DNA from: an uncultured Fidelibacterota bacterium
GTDB taxonomy: Bacteria; Marinisomatota; Marinisomatia; Marinisomatales; UBA1611
Reading direction: 5' to 3'
NCBI GenBank assembly: GCA_913045415.1
Contig: CAJWPW010000098.1
Coordinates: 1-5,477, forward strand
DNA length: 5,477 nucleotides
How positions within the stretch are numbered: position 1 is the first letter of the stretch; the number at the start of each line of letters is the position of its first letter. Under the pieces are notes generated by a model, which worked only from the letters and a program-made list of their open reading frames with translations, was not told the DNA's origin and ran no database searches. Both the position numbers and the translations under genes were made by a program. Below are positions 1-5,477 of this stretch, in pieces.

Positions 1-186
1 CTGGATCCTGCCAGTGTTGAAAATTATCTCAGTGACCAAATTCCCAGCGAATCACTGAGAAATATTTTAGACTTATTAAAAGTCTGTGATGCTGGAAAAT
101 ATGCTCCCGGCGGAATGGAGAGAGAAGCTACCATTTTAAGGGATATGGCAACTGTGATGAAACAAATTGATCGGAACTTGGGATGA
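1..186 (+). CDS. batD: BatD family protein, C-terminal end (5' partial)
   Basis: Frame 1 is open from the left edge to a TGA at 184-186, giving 61 residues that form the tail of a longer protein. The piece is soluble and helical. It carries a segment reading LLKVCDAGKYAPGG (residues 25-38), which resembles the Cys-x(4)-Tyr-Ala-Pro-Gly segment near the C-terminus of BatD proteins, where it follows the last membrane helix. BatD is a large membrane-anchored protein with repeated beta domains, encoded with the VWA proteins BatA and BatB and the TPR protein BatE. Its biochemical role is poorly defined and has been linked to envelope or oxidative stress. The stop codon overlaps the start of the next gene (ATGA at 183-186), and that gene is a clear BatE, which strongly supports the call. 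The beta domains and membrane segments lie outside the window and cannot be checked. Confidence 0.8.
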   Translation: MDPASVENYLSDQIPSESLRNILDLLKVCDAGKYAPGGMEREATILRDMATVMKQIDRNLG

Positions 187-929
187 GACACATTTTATTT
201 ATCTTGATGTTTTTATCCAATGGATTTGCGGATATCCCCAACGATTTATTAGAACAGGGGAACGATGCCATGATTTACGAAAAATATGAAGATGCAATCC
301 AAACCTATGAATCTATTTTAGAATTAGGGCATGAGCATGCTGATTTATACTATAATTTGGGAAATGCATATTACCGACTTCATTACATTGGGCAAGCTAT
401 CTGGGCCTATTCGAATGGATTAAAAATTTCACCCAGGGATACGGATTTTCATCATAATCTTTCTGTAGCAAAAGCGCGACGAATTGATCGCATTGACATG
501 CCGGAACCGTTTTTGCTATTACAAATATATCGGGACATCAAATCAAATTTAACCTTACAGGAATGGATCGTGTTTGGAAGTTTAGTATTGCTATTTCAGG
601 CATTGTGGGTATTTGGGCTCCAGTTTGGGTGGATACGAGGGAATATGAGCCAATCTATTTTAACAGGACTCATTGTGGTGACGTTGGGTATCCACGGAGT
701 CGCTGCGGATAAATATTTTCAGGATAATCGTACAAATACTGGTGTTGTGATTGCTAATGGTGTAGATGCATATTCGGGTCCGTTTTATGGTGAAAACACA
801 TTACTATTCCGGATTAATGAAGGCAGCTTTGCAGATATCCATCAAACCCAGAAGGATTGGGTGGAAATTATTCTCATTGATGGGAAAAAAGGGTGGATTC
901 CAACTGAATCGATTCGGGCATTAAAATGA
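183..929 (+). CDS. batE: BatE: TPR and SH3-like domain membrane protein
   Basis: This is a 248-residue protein with the full BatE layout. Residues 1-16 form a signal peptide (Arg2, His3, hydrophobic core, possible cleavage after GFA). Two TPR units follow at about 21-53 and 55-88, with the typical YYNLGNAYYRL at 56-66. An RIDRID motif at 100-105 closes the TPR part, as in other BatE proteins. Two hydrophobic segments, about 127-148 and 157-175, form a membrane hairpin. The C-terminus (about 185-247) is a bacterial SH3-like domain ending in a KKGWIP motif. TPR repeats usually bind partner proteins, and here the partners are probably the other Bat proteins. The domain order suggests that both the TPR and SH3 parts face the periplasm. 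The first ATG is preferred because it supplies the charged start of the signal peptide. The gene overlaps batD and the next gene by 4 bases each, with little Shine-Dalgarno signal, so translation is probably coupled. Confidence 0.88.
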   Translation: MRHILFILMFLSNGFADIPNDLLEQGNDAMIYEKYEDAIQTYESILELGHEHADLYYNLGNAYYRLHYIGQAIWAYSNGLKISPRDTDFHHNLSVAKARRIDRIDMPEPFLLLQIYRDIKSNLTLQEWIVFGSLVLLFQALWVFGLQFGWIRGNMSQSILTGLIVVTLGIHGVAADKYFQDNRTNTGVVIANGVDAYSGPFYGENTLLFRINEGSFADIHQTQKDWVEIILIDGKKGWIPTESIRALK

Positions 930-1363
930 AACCATTCCTTTTTATATTACTCTTCACAGGATGTCTATCAGCGCAAGATTCACTTTTTTGGTTTGATATG
1001 AATTCTGTTCGTGACCCGGTACCTAAAACTCCAAAAATTCTGGATAAGATATTTGGAACATCACAATTTGGTTTGTTGGATTCATTAAAAAATATTCGAA
1101 TTACAACCCAAGAAGGATACCGACTGCAGATTTTCGAATCATCTTCAGTGGAAGAGACAAACCGGACTCTACGAAAATTTGAAAGAAGTTTGAAAGATTC
1201 GGTTTACATGGTTTTTGAAGCACCGCTCTATAAACTCAGGTTAGGTAATTTTGCAACAAAAAAAGAAGCGGAAAAACAAAAGAAAAATCTGAATAAAAAA
1301 GGATATAAGAATATTTGGATTGTCCGTAGCAGGATTGAGCAAAGCAGTAAAAATTCAGAATAA
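926..1363 (+). CDS. Small exported SPOR-domain protein, probable lipoprotein
   Basis: This is a 145-residue protein. The N-terminus has Lys2, a short hydrophobic core and FTGC ending at Cys13, which fits a relaxed lipobox. Cleavage by signal peptidase I after Ala16 (LSA/Q) is an alternative. A linker of about 45 residues follows, then a SPOR-like domain at about 64-136. It begins YRLQIFESSSVEE, has the second beta strand YKLRLGNFATKKEAEKQ (102-118), and ends GYKNIWIV (126-133). SPOR domains bind glycan strands of peptidoglycan that lack stem peptides, often at division sites, so the protein probably acts in the periplasm against the cell wall. The start is fixed by the 4-base ATGA overlap with batE, which makes it the last gene of the bat unit. 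The C-terminal tail is short and polar. The domain call rests on pattern only; the specific function is unknown and no gene symbol is justified. Confidence 0.75.
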   Translation: MKPFLFILLFTGCLSAQDSLFWFDMNSVRDPVPKTPKILDKIFGTSQFGLLDSLKNIRITTQEGYRLQIFESSSVEETNRTLRKFERSLKDSVYMVFEAPLYKLRLGNFATKKEAEKQKKNLNKKGYKNIWIVRSRIEQSSKNSE

Positions 1364-1374
1364 ATTATAATTTA
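1361..1374. repeat. 14-base perfect AT palindrome at the end of the SPOR gene
   Basis: TAAATTATAATTTA equals its own reverse complement and begins with the stop codon of the SPOR gene. A second short AT-only dyad follows (ATTTT 1375-1379 and AAAAT 1385-1389). With no G:C pairs, and with no loop-forming centre in the first dyad, these would make weak RNA hairpins. They mark the likely end of the bat transcript but are not a convincing intrinsic terminator. Confidence 0.35.
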
Positions 1375-1552
1375 ATTTTTATTTAAAATAACTGTTCTTA
1401 CTGAATCAAGTTCTAACAAAGCAATTCACTAATTGATATTTTAATCCAGTTGCCCTTTCTGCATTTTGTGATTATTTAAAAATTCGCCTTTTATCTCCTT
1501 TGGAGCCATTTGCCAAGTTCTGTAATTTTCAAGTCTAAAACTTAGGATAATC
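1364..1552 (+). promoter_or_regulatory. Intergenic region, probable promoter region of the yebC-ruvC-ruvA operon
   Basis: These 189 bases are the only sizeable gap in the window and contain no credible ORF or structured RNA. Because the gene before ends a coupled unit and yebC starts a new one, a promoter is expected here. Candidate elements seen by eye are TTGCCA at 1510-1515 with TCTAAA at 1534-1539 (18-base spacing, sigma70-like but imperfect), and TTTG at 1499-1502 with TAATTTTC at 1523-1530 (20-base spacing). The latter is one base short of the Bacteroidetes-type TAnnTTTG element. The two are mutually exclusive guesses, and the first would leave only a very short leader. A small dyad, CTCC-TTT-GGAG at 1495-1505, lies upstream. 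No operator for a known regulator was recognised. Confidence 0.35.
1544..1547 (+). promoter_or_regulatory. Shine-Dalgarno site of yebC
   Basis: AGGA lies 5 bases before the ATG at 1553. It is one of the clearer Shine-Dalgarno-like sites in the window and supports that ATG, which also opens the canonical MSGHSKW start of the family. Confidence 0.55.
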
Positions 1553-2296
1553 ATGTCAGGACATAGTAAGTGGGCCAACATCAAGCACCGAAAAGGTGCT
1601 CAAGACGCCAAGCGCGGAAAAATATTCACTAAGATCATTAAAGAAATCACTGTGGCAGCTCGATTGGGAGGCGGTGATGTTGATGCAAATCCACGGTTGC
1701 GAAAAGCAGTCTCAAACGGAAAATCCAATAATCTTCCTATCGATAATATAACACGTGCAATAAAAAAAGGGACAGGTGAACTGGAAGGTGTTTCATATGA
1801 AGAAGTGACTTACGAAGGGTATGGCCCCGGTGGTATGGCCATCATGATGGATATTATTACAGATAACAAGAACCGAACTGTGGCAGAAATTCGACACTTA
1901 CTTTCAAAATATGGAGGGAATTTGGGTGAGAATGGGAGTGTTGCATGGGTTTTCGATAAAAAAGGTCAAATTATTATCAATAGTCATTCCGGGGACGAGG
2001 ATGTGATTTTAGAAGCAGCTCTCGAAGCAGGTGCTGATGATTTTGAAGCTGATGATGATATTTTTACAATCACAACAGATCCAGTATCTCTTATGGATGT
2101 GAGAGATGCGTTAGAAAATTCTGGATACGAGATTAGATCAGCGGAGATAGAAATGGTGCCGAAAACACTGCAAAAATTAGAAGGGAAAGAAGCTCAGTCT
2201 GCTCTTAAACTCATGGATGCTTTAGAAGATAATGACGACATCAGTAAACTCTTTTCCAATTTTGATGTGGATGAAGAAACGCTTCTCCAGGATTGA
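1553..2296 (+). CDS. yebC: YebC/TACO1-family protein (YebC/PmpR-type regulator or translation factor)
   Basis: This is a 247-residue protein of normal family length. It starts with the hallmark MSGHSKWANIKHRKGAQDAK, followed by KIFTKIIKEI (23-32), NPRLRKAV (46-53) and YEGYGPGGMAIMMD (87-100). Then come TDNKNRTVAEIRH (103-115) and the GGNLGENGSVAWVFDKKG segment (121-138), all diagnostic. The family has three domains: an N-terminal helical domain and two alpha/beta domains. The third is acidic here, as is common (EAGADDFEADDD, 158-169). Members have been described as DNA-binding regulators (PmpR and RuvC-operon regulators in some species). More recently, mitochondrial TACO1 and bacterial YebC have been tied to translation through proline-rich stretches. 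The sequence cannot decide between these roles in this organism. The protein acts in the cytoplasm. It heads a yebC-ruvC-ruvA cluster, an arrangement found in many bacteria, with ruvC only 3 bases downstream. Confidence 0.95.
   Translation: MSGHSKWANIKHRKGAQDAKRGKIFTKIIKEITVAARLGGGDVDANPRLRKAVSNGKSNNLPIDNITRAIKKGTGELEGVSYEEVTYEGYGPGGMAIMMDIITDNKNRTVAEIRHLLSKYGGNLGENGSVAWVFDKKGQIIINSHSGDEDVILEAALEAGADDFEADDDIFTITTDPVSLMDVRDALENSGYEIRSAEIEMVPKTLQKLEGKEAQSALKLMDALEDNDDISKLFSNFDVDEETLLQD
2289..2292 (+). promoter_or_regulatory. Shine-Dalgarno site of ruvC inside the yebC end
   Basis: AGGA lies 7 bases before the ruvC ATG at 2300 and falls within the last codons of yebC. It gives ruvC its own ribosome site while keeping it coupled to yebC, and it supports the start at 2300. 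Confidence 0.5.
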
Positions 2297-2299
2297 TTC

Positions 2300-2776
2300 A
2301 TGCGTGTTTTAGGTGTGGATCCGGGGTTGGGCATTACAGGATTTAGTATTATGGATACAAAACGGAATCAAACACATCTTTCCGCCTATGGCACAATAAA
2401 GCCCAAGCCCAAAGATAGTTTACCAAAAAGATTAAATTATTTATTTGAAGAAATGAATAAAATACTGGATCAATTTTCTCCTGATGTGATGGCCATAGAA
2501 GATGCATTTTACAGCAAGAATGTTAAATCAGCTATGACCCTAGGACAGGCCCGCGGTTCTTTGATTTTAGCTGCTGCCCAGGCGGATATTCCCGTCCATG
2601 AATTTGCACCCAGAAAAGTAAAAATGTCAGTCTGTGGTAATGGTGCTGCATCCAAGGAACAAGTATCCTATATGGTCACCCAAATTTTAAAATTAAAAGA
2701 ACCCCCGAAACCGCTGGATGTGTCAGATGCCATGGCAGTGGGACTTTGTTATATCAACCAGGCTAAATTTGTATGA
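2300..2776 (+). CDS. ruvC: Crossover junction endodeoxyribonuclease RuvC
   Basis: RuvC is the Holliday junction resolvase. It is a dimeric, Mg-dependent nuclease that cuts two opposing strands of the junction brought to it by RuvAB during recombinational repair. The 158 residues span the usual RNase H-like fold and length. The four acidic catalytic residues are in place: Asp7 in GVDPG, Glu67 in AIEDAF, and Asp140 and Asp143 in LDVSDAMAVG. Phe70 matches the aromatic residue that stacks on junction DNA. Lys108 and Lys119 match the conserved basic DNA-contact residues, in APRKVK and GAASKEQV. LGQARG (81-86) is also a family signature. The gene lies 3 bases after yebC and overlaps ruvA by 4 bases (ATGA 2773-2776), so it is co-translated with its partner. 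Nothing suggests loss of activity. Confidence 0.97.
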   Translation: MRVLGVDPGLGITGFSIMDTKRNQTHLSAYGTIKPKPKDSLPKRLNYLFEEMNKILDQFSPDVMAIEDAFYSKNVKSAMTLGQARGSLILAAAQADIPVHEFAPRKVKMSVCGNGAASKEQVSYMVTQILKLKEPPKPLDVSDAMAVGLCYINQAKFV

Positions 2777-3375
2777 TTGATCAATTAAAAGGAATTGTAG
2801 AACAAAAAACACTCACCTATGCAGTGCTATTTGTGAACGGTGTGGGCTATAAATTAACTATGTCCATCAATGGATTGGAATCACTTCCATCAAAAGGAAA
2901 AGAAGCCCATATATTGACGTATCTCCATGTTAGGGAAGATATATTAAATTTATTTGGTTTTGCAGATGAAAAAGAACGCAATGTATTTCATTTATTGATT
3001 TCAATTAGTGGAATCGGGCCCAAACTGGCATTAACAATACTGTCCGGTATTGATCCATCCAGATTGAAAGACCGTGTTATTGCTGGTGACGTGGTTGCAT
3101 TGACATCTGTTCCTGGTGTTGGAGCCAAAACGGCCAAACGAATCATTGTAGAACTGAAAGAAAAATTCATGAAAACGAGTGATGATTCACTGGGTTTTGA
3201 AGAAGAAGGAGAATCTGTATCACAATTATTTAAAGATGTGGTGAATGCTCTCATTTCATTGGGATATAAACCCAACCATGCAAAAAAAGCATGCACAGAT
3301 TTGGATAAAAATGGTGAATTATCCGGGGAACTGGAATCTGTCATTAAAAAAGCACTCAAACGACTCATGTCTTAA
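2773..3375 (+). CDS. ruvA: Holliday junction branch migration protein RuvA
   Basis: RuvA binds four-way junctions as a tetramer and loads the RuvB hexameric motor for branch migration. The 200-residue protein has the full three-domain plan. An OB-fold covers about 1-63. The helix-hairpin-helix domain follows, with hairpins ISGIGPKLAL (78-87) and VPGVGAKTAKRI (113-124). An acidic flexible linker (about 135-149, rich in Glu and Asp) leads to the C-terminal domain at about 150-200, which contacts RuvB. VREDILNLFGF (53-63) carries Glu55 and Asp56, the acidic pin residues that help separate strands, at the same numbering as in E. coli RuvA. The start is fixed by the ATGA overlap with ruvC. An AGG at 2760-2762, 10 bases upstream, is at best a weak ribosome site, so coupling is likely. 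ruvB is not in the window and must be elsewhere. Confidence 0.97.
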   Translation: MIDQLKGIVEQKTLTYAVLFVNGVGYKLTMSINGLESLPSKGKEAHILTYLHVREDILNLFGFADEKERNVFHLLISISGIGPKLALTILSGIDPSRLKDRVIAGDVVALTSVPGVGAKTAKRIIVELKEKFMKTSDDSLGFEEEGESVSQLFKDVVNALISLGYKPNHAKKACTDLDKNGELSGELESVIKKALKRLMS

Positions 3376-3441
3376 GCGATTGCCACAAAAGTAACAGGCA
3401 CGAAGAATATTTATAAATAAATTTTGGATTGAAAGATAATC
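3376..3441 (+). promoter_or_regulatory. ruvA-gcvT gap with a possible weak promoter
   Basis: This 66-base AT-rich gap contains TATAAA at 3412-3417, a fair -10 element, but no well-spaced -35 box. TTGCCA at 3380-3385 is too far from it, and pairs only with a poor AAGAAT at 3403. No terminator hairpin follows ruvA, so gcvT could be reached by read-through, by its own promoter, or by both. The bases just before gcvT (GAAAGATAATC) give only a weak ribosome site. Confidence 0.25.
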
Positions 3442-4536
3442 ATGCAGGAGAAAAATACACCGTTATTTGATCGACACATTGAACTGGGTGGGAATATGGT
3501 TAGTTTTGGTGGCTATTTGCTTCCAACACATTATTCAGGCATTAACCTGGAACATTTGGGTGTTCGATCAAAGGCGGGATTATTTGATGTGAGCCATATG
3601 GGAGAATTCATTATTTCCGGTTCTGATGCTGAATCATTCCTCCAAAAAGTAACTGTGAATGATGTGGCTTCTCTTTCAGTTGGACAAGCGCAATATTCTG
3701 CTATGTGTTATGCAAATGGTGGAATGATTGATGATATTCTAGTTTATAAAAAGAAAAATGAATTTATGCTGGTAGTTAATGCGGCTAATAATGAAAAAGA
3801 TCTAGATTGGCTGAACTCGCATGCTAAGGGAGATATAAGAATTGAAAATATGAGTGATAACATTGGCCTCGTTGCAATACAAGGTCCTAGATCTCGGAAC
3901 ATTCTTCAAACATTGACAGATTCCAACTTAACCAATATCCAATTTTATCATTTTGTAGAAGGTCGTTTGAATGGAAAGAAAGCCATTATTTCTCGGACCG
4001 GATATACTGGTGAACTTGGATTTGAAATATATGCAAATTCGGATGATATTGGTGAAATTTGGGATGCTATCATGAAAGCAGGGCAAGATAAAGGATTGGA
4101 ACCTGCTGGATTGGGTTGTCGGGACACACTTAGAATGGAAATGAAGCTTGCATTGTATGGAAATGATATTGATGATACAACGAATCCCATTGAAGCAGGA
4201 TTGGGGTGGATCACCAGATTAGGAAAAACTGACTTCATGGGTAAAAAAGCCATACTGGAAGCAAAAGCCAATGTAACACGTCGATTGGTTTGTCTCGAAA
4301 TGACGGAACGTGCTATACCACGTCAAGGCTGCACCATCTTGATGAATGATGAAAGTGTGGGAATAATTACTAGTGGGACCATGAGTCCATCACTTGAAAC
4401 TGGGATTGGTATCGGGTATGTAAATAGGCCATTCGATAAATCCGGAACAGAATTACTTGTTGATATTCGGGGTAGAATGAAATCAGCAGTTGTGGTTAAA
4501 CCGCCATTTTATAAGAATGGATCTTTGATGGATTAA
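3442..4536 (+). CDS. gcvT: Aminomethyltransferase, glycine cleavage system T protein
   Basis: GcvT takes the aminomethyl group carried on lipoylated H protein, transfers its one-carbon unit to tetrahydrofolate and releases ammonia. The product is 5,10-methylene-THF. The length, 364 residues, is typical. The N-terminal folate-binding domain begins TPLFDRHIELGG (6-17) and includes KAGLFDVSHMGE (44-55). GGMIDDILVY (93-102) holds the conserved Asp pair (97/98) that includes the catalytic residue. IQGPRS (146-151), SRTGYTGELGFEIY (184-197) and CRDTLRMEMKLALYG (226-240) are further family blocks. The C-terminal domain runs from about 280, with TSGTMSPSL (310-318), GIGYVN (323-328) and a terminal PPFYKNG. 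There is no KGCYxGQE motif, so it is not the YgfZ tRNA-modification paralogue. The partner genes gcvH and gcvP are not present here, so the complex is encoded at more than one site. Confidence 0.96.
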   Translation: MQEKNTPLFDRHIELGGNMVSFGGYLLPTHYSGINLEHLGVRSKAGLFDVSHMGEFIISGSDAESFLQKVTVNDVASLSVGQAQYSAMCYANGGMIDDILVYKKKNEFMLVVNAANNEKDLDWLNSHAKGDIRIENMSDNIGLVAIQGPRSRNILQTLTDSNLTNIQFYHFVEGRLNGKKAIISRTGYTGELGFEIYANSDDIGEIWDAIMKAGQDKGLEPAGLGCRDTLRMEMKLALYGNDIDDTTNPIEAGLGWITRLGKTDFMGKKAILEAKANVTRRLVCLEMTERAIPRQGCTILMNDESVGIITSGTMSPSLETGIGIGYVNRPFDKSGTELLVDIRGRMKSAVVVKPPFYKNGSLMD

Positions 4537-4590
4537 AGTACCACGACTATCCTTGATCGTAGATTCATAAATTTAGGTCACACAATCGTA
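4537..4590 (+). other. gcvT-miaA spacer
   Basis: These 54 bases are without a clear terminator or promoter. The only dyad is ACGA (4543-4546) with TCGT (4557-4560) around a 10-base loop, too weak to call. The spacer is open in the miaA frame all the way back to the gcvT stop, but it contains no ATG, GTG or TTG in that frame. Confidence 0.5.
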
Positions 4591-5477
4591 ATGATAAAAC
4601 AGTTAATCCTCACTATCATTGGTTCCACAGCAAGCGGAAAATCTTCCTTAAGTGTTGAGTTGGCAAAGCGTCTCGACGGAGAGATCATTGGTCTCGATTC
4701 CCGGCAAATCTACGAAGGGATGCCCATCGGCACCGCCCAACCCACCGATATTGAGATGGGTGGAATTCTCCATCATTTATTTGGTTTCAGGAATCCAGCT
4801 AAACCGATCTCATCTGGTGAATATGCAAAAATGGTGAAAGAGAAGGTTGTTGAGATTCGTGGTTTTGGTAGAACTCCTATTATTTGTGGCGGCGCCGGGC
4901 TTTATTACCGTGCATTGAAAACAGGAATCTTTGAAGGTAGTGTTTCGGATTTACCAACCCGTGATCGTTTAGACCAGGCTTACGAAGATGACCCTGTAGC
5001 ACTCTTGGATTTGCTGAGATCCATTGACCCTGAATATGCAGAAATTGTTCATATAAACAACAAGAAACGACTCATGCGTGCTTTAGAGATCTATGAGACA
5101 ACAGGGAAGACGCCGACGGAGCATTTTAAAGATCAAAAGAAACATCCGGTTGAAACAATGAATCTTTTTACCATTTTATTGAATTGGGATAGAAAAATAA
5201 TTATCCAACGGATTGAACAGAGGACTGATGAAATGTTGGAAAATGGATGGGTAGAAGAGGTACAAGAATTATTAATAAAACAATCTGAGTCCAAAAAGAT
5301 ATATCCTGCGTTGAATTCTATTGGGTATCGGCAGATACAGACTTATTTAAACAATCAAATGACTTATGATGAAATGAGAGATGATATTGTCATCCGTACT
5401 CGCCAATTCGCACGACGACAGGTCCAATGGTTTAAAAAAGAGAAAATTGATTTAATTGTTGAAATGGATCATCTGAA
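4591..5477 (+). CDS. miaA: tRNA dimethylallyltransferase MiaA (3' partial)
   Basis: MiaA adds a dimethylallyl group from DMAPP to N6 of adenosine 37 in tRNAs that read codons starting with U, giving i6A. The frame is open to the right edge: 295 residues plus 2 bases, probably only a few residues short. The P-loop is GSTASGKS (11-18). The catalytic Asp36 lies in GLDSRQIY (34-41), and GTAQPT (47-52) follows, then GGAGLYYRAL (100-109). NNKKRLMRALEIYETTGKT (156-174), Arg211 in QRTDEML, NSIGYRQ (242-248) and TRQFARRQVQWFKK (270-283) complete the family pattern. Several motif positions differ from the common forms GPTASGKT, DSMQVY and GGTGLY. The ATG at 4591 is the only usual start codon after the gcvT stop in this frame and places the P-loop at the normal distance from the N-terminus. 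No good Shine-Dalgarno site is visible (AGGT at 4575-4578, 12 bases away). A shorter out-of-frame ORF at 4652-4837 is a shadow. Confidence 0.95.
   Translation, partial: MIKQLILTIIGSTASGKSSLSVELAKRLDGEIIGLDSRQIYEGMPIGTAQPTDIEMGGILHHLFGFRNPAKPISSGEYAKMVKEKVVEIRGFGRTPIICGGAGLYYRALKTGIFEGSVSDLPTRDRLDQAYEDDPVALLDLLRSIDPEYAEIVHINNKKRLMRALEIYETTGKTPTEHFKDQKKHPVETMNLFTILLNWDRKIIIQRIEQRTDEMLENGWVEEVQELLIKQSESKKIYPALNSIGYRQIQTYLNNQMTYDEMRDDIVIRTRQFARRQVQWFKKEKIDLIVEMDHL

Noticed and set aside
1495..1516. CTCC-TTT-GGAG dyad and nearby TTGG/CCAA pairing as a terminator or riboswitch stem before yebC.
   Set aside because: The stem is four base pairs with a three-base loop. No U-run follows, and no larger conserved fold could be drawn, so chance is sufficient.
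2988..3368. A 126-codon open frame on the minus strand inside ruvA.
   Set aside because: It lies wholly opposite a highly conserved ruvA. Its translation is serine/proline-rich with no recognisable domain, and there is no ribosome site. It is a shadow of the coding strand.
3948..4271. A 107-codon open frame on the minus strand inside gcvT.
   Set aside because: It is opposite conserved GcvT blocks and has the same Ser/Pro-rich composition expected from an antisense shadow. No domain or start signal is visible.
3442..4536. gcvT next to miaA read as YgfZ, the folate-binding GcvT paralogue linked to tRNA thiomethylation (MiaB).
   Set aside because: The YgfZ signature KGCYxGQE is absent. The GcvT blocks (GGMIDDILVY, RTGYTGELGFEIY, CRDTLRMEMKLALYG) and the 364-residue length are those of a true aminomethyltransferase. 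The neighbourhood alone is not evidence.
4537..4590. gcvT and miaA share a reading frame, raising the idea of a stop-codon read-through fusion.
   Set aside because: Both proteins are full-length with normal termini, the 18 intervening codons resemble no linker, and one chance in three is expected for a shared frame.
4652..4837. A 61-codon open frame on the plus strand near the left part of miaA.
   Set aside because: It is out of frame with miaA, which covers the same bases with clear family motifs throughout (GLDSRQIY, GTAQPT). There is no sign of a frameshift.

Overview
The window comes from an AT-rich bacterial chromosome. Every recognisable gene lies on the + strand and they are tightly packed. 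No transfer RNA, ribosomal RNA, mobile element, CRISPR array or long repeat was seen. The genes are chromosomal and mostly housekeeping. The BatD/BatE pair together with the AT-rich base use suggests a lineage in or near the Fibrobacteres-Chlorobi-Bacteroidetes group. A marine candidate phylum such as Marinimicrobia (SAR406) is plausible, but this is a low-confidence inference from gene content and general sequence style.

Region 1 (1-1363) is the end of a Bat (Bacteroides aerotolerance-type) operon. It holds the C-terminal tail of BatD, a complete BatE (TPR repeats, two membrane segments, an SH3-like domain) and a small exported or lipid-anchored SPOR-domain protein. Consecutive genes share ATGA stop/start overlaps, so the three are very probably one translationally coupled unit of the cell envelope.

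Region 2 (1364-1552) is the largest gap, 189 bases. It is AT-rich and probably holds the end of the bat transcript and the promoter of the next operon.

Region 3 (1553-3375) is yebC-ruvC-ruvA: a YebC/TACO1-family protein, the Holliday junction resolvase RuvC and the junction-binding subunit RuvA. It is compact (3-base gap, then a 4-base overlap). The helicase gene ruvB does not follow.

Region 4 (3442-5477) holds gcvT (glycine cleavage T protein) and then miaA (tRNA dimethylallyltransferase), which runs off the right edge only a few residues short of its expected end. The gaps are short (66 and 54 bases), so read-through from the ruv genes is possible.

I read this as an ordinary conserved region. 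No undescribed system is evident. The observations most worth a second look are the SPOR protein coupled to batE, the variant nucleotide/substrate motifs in MiaA, and a 10-base sequence shared at the starts of yebC and gcvT.
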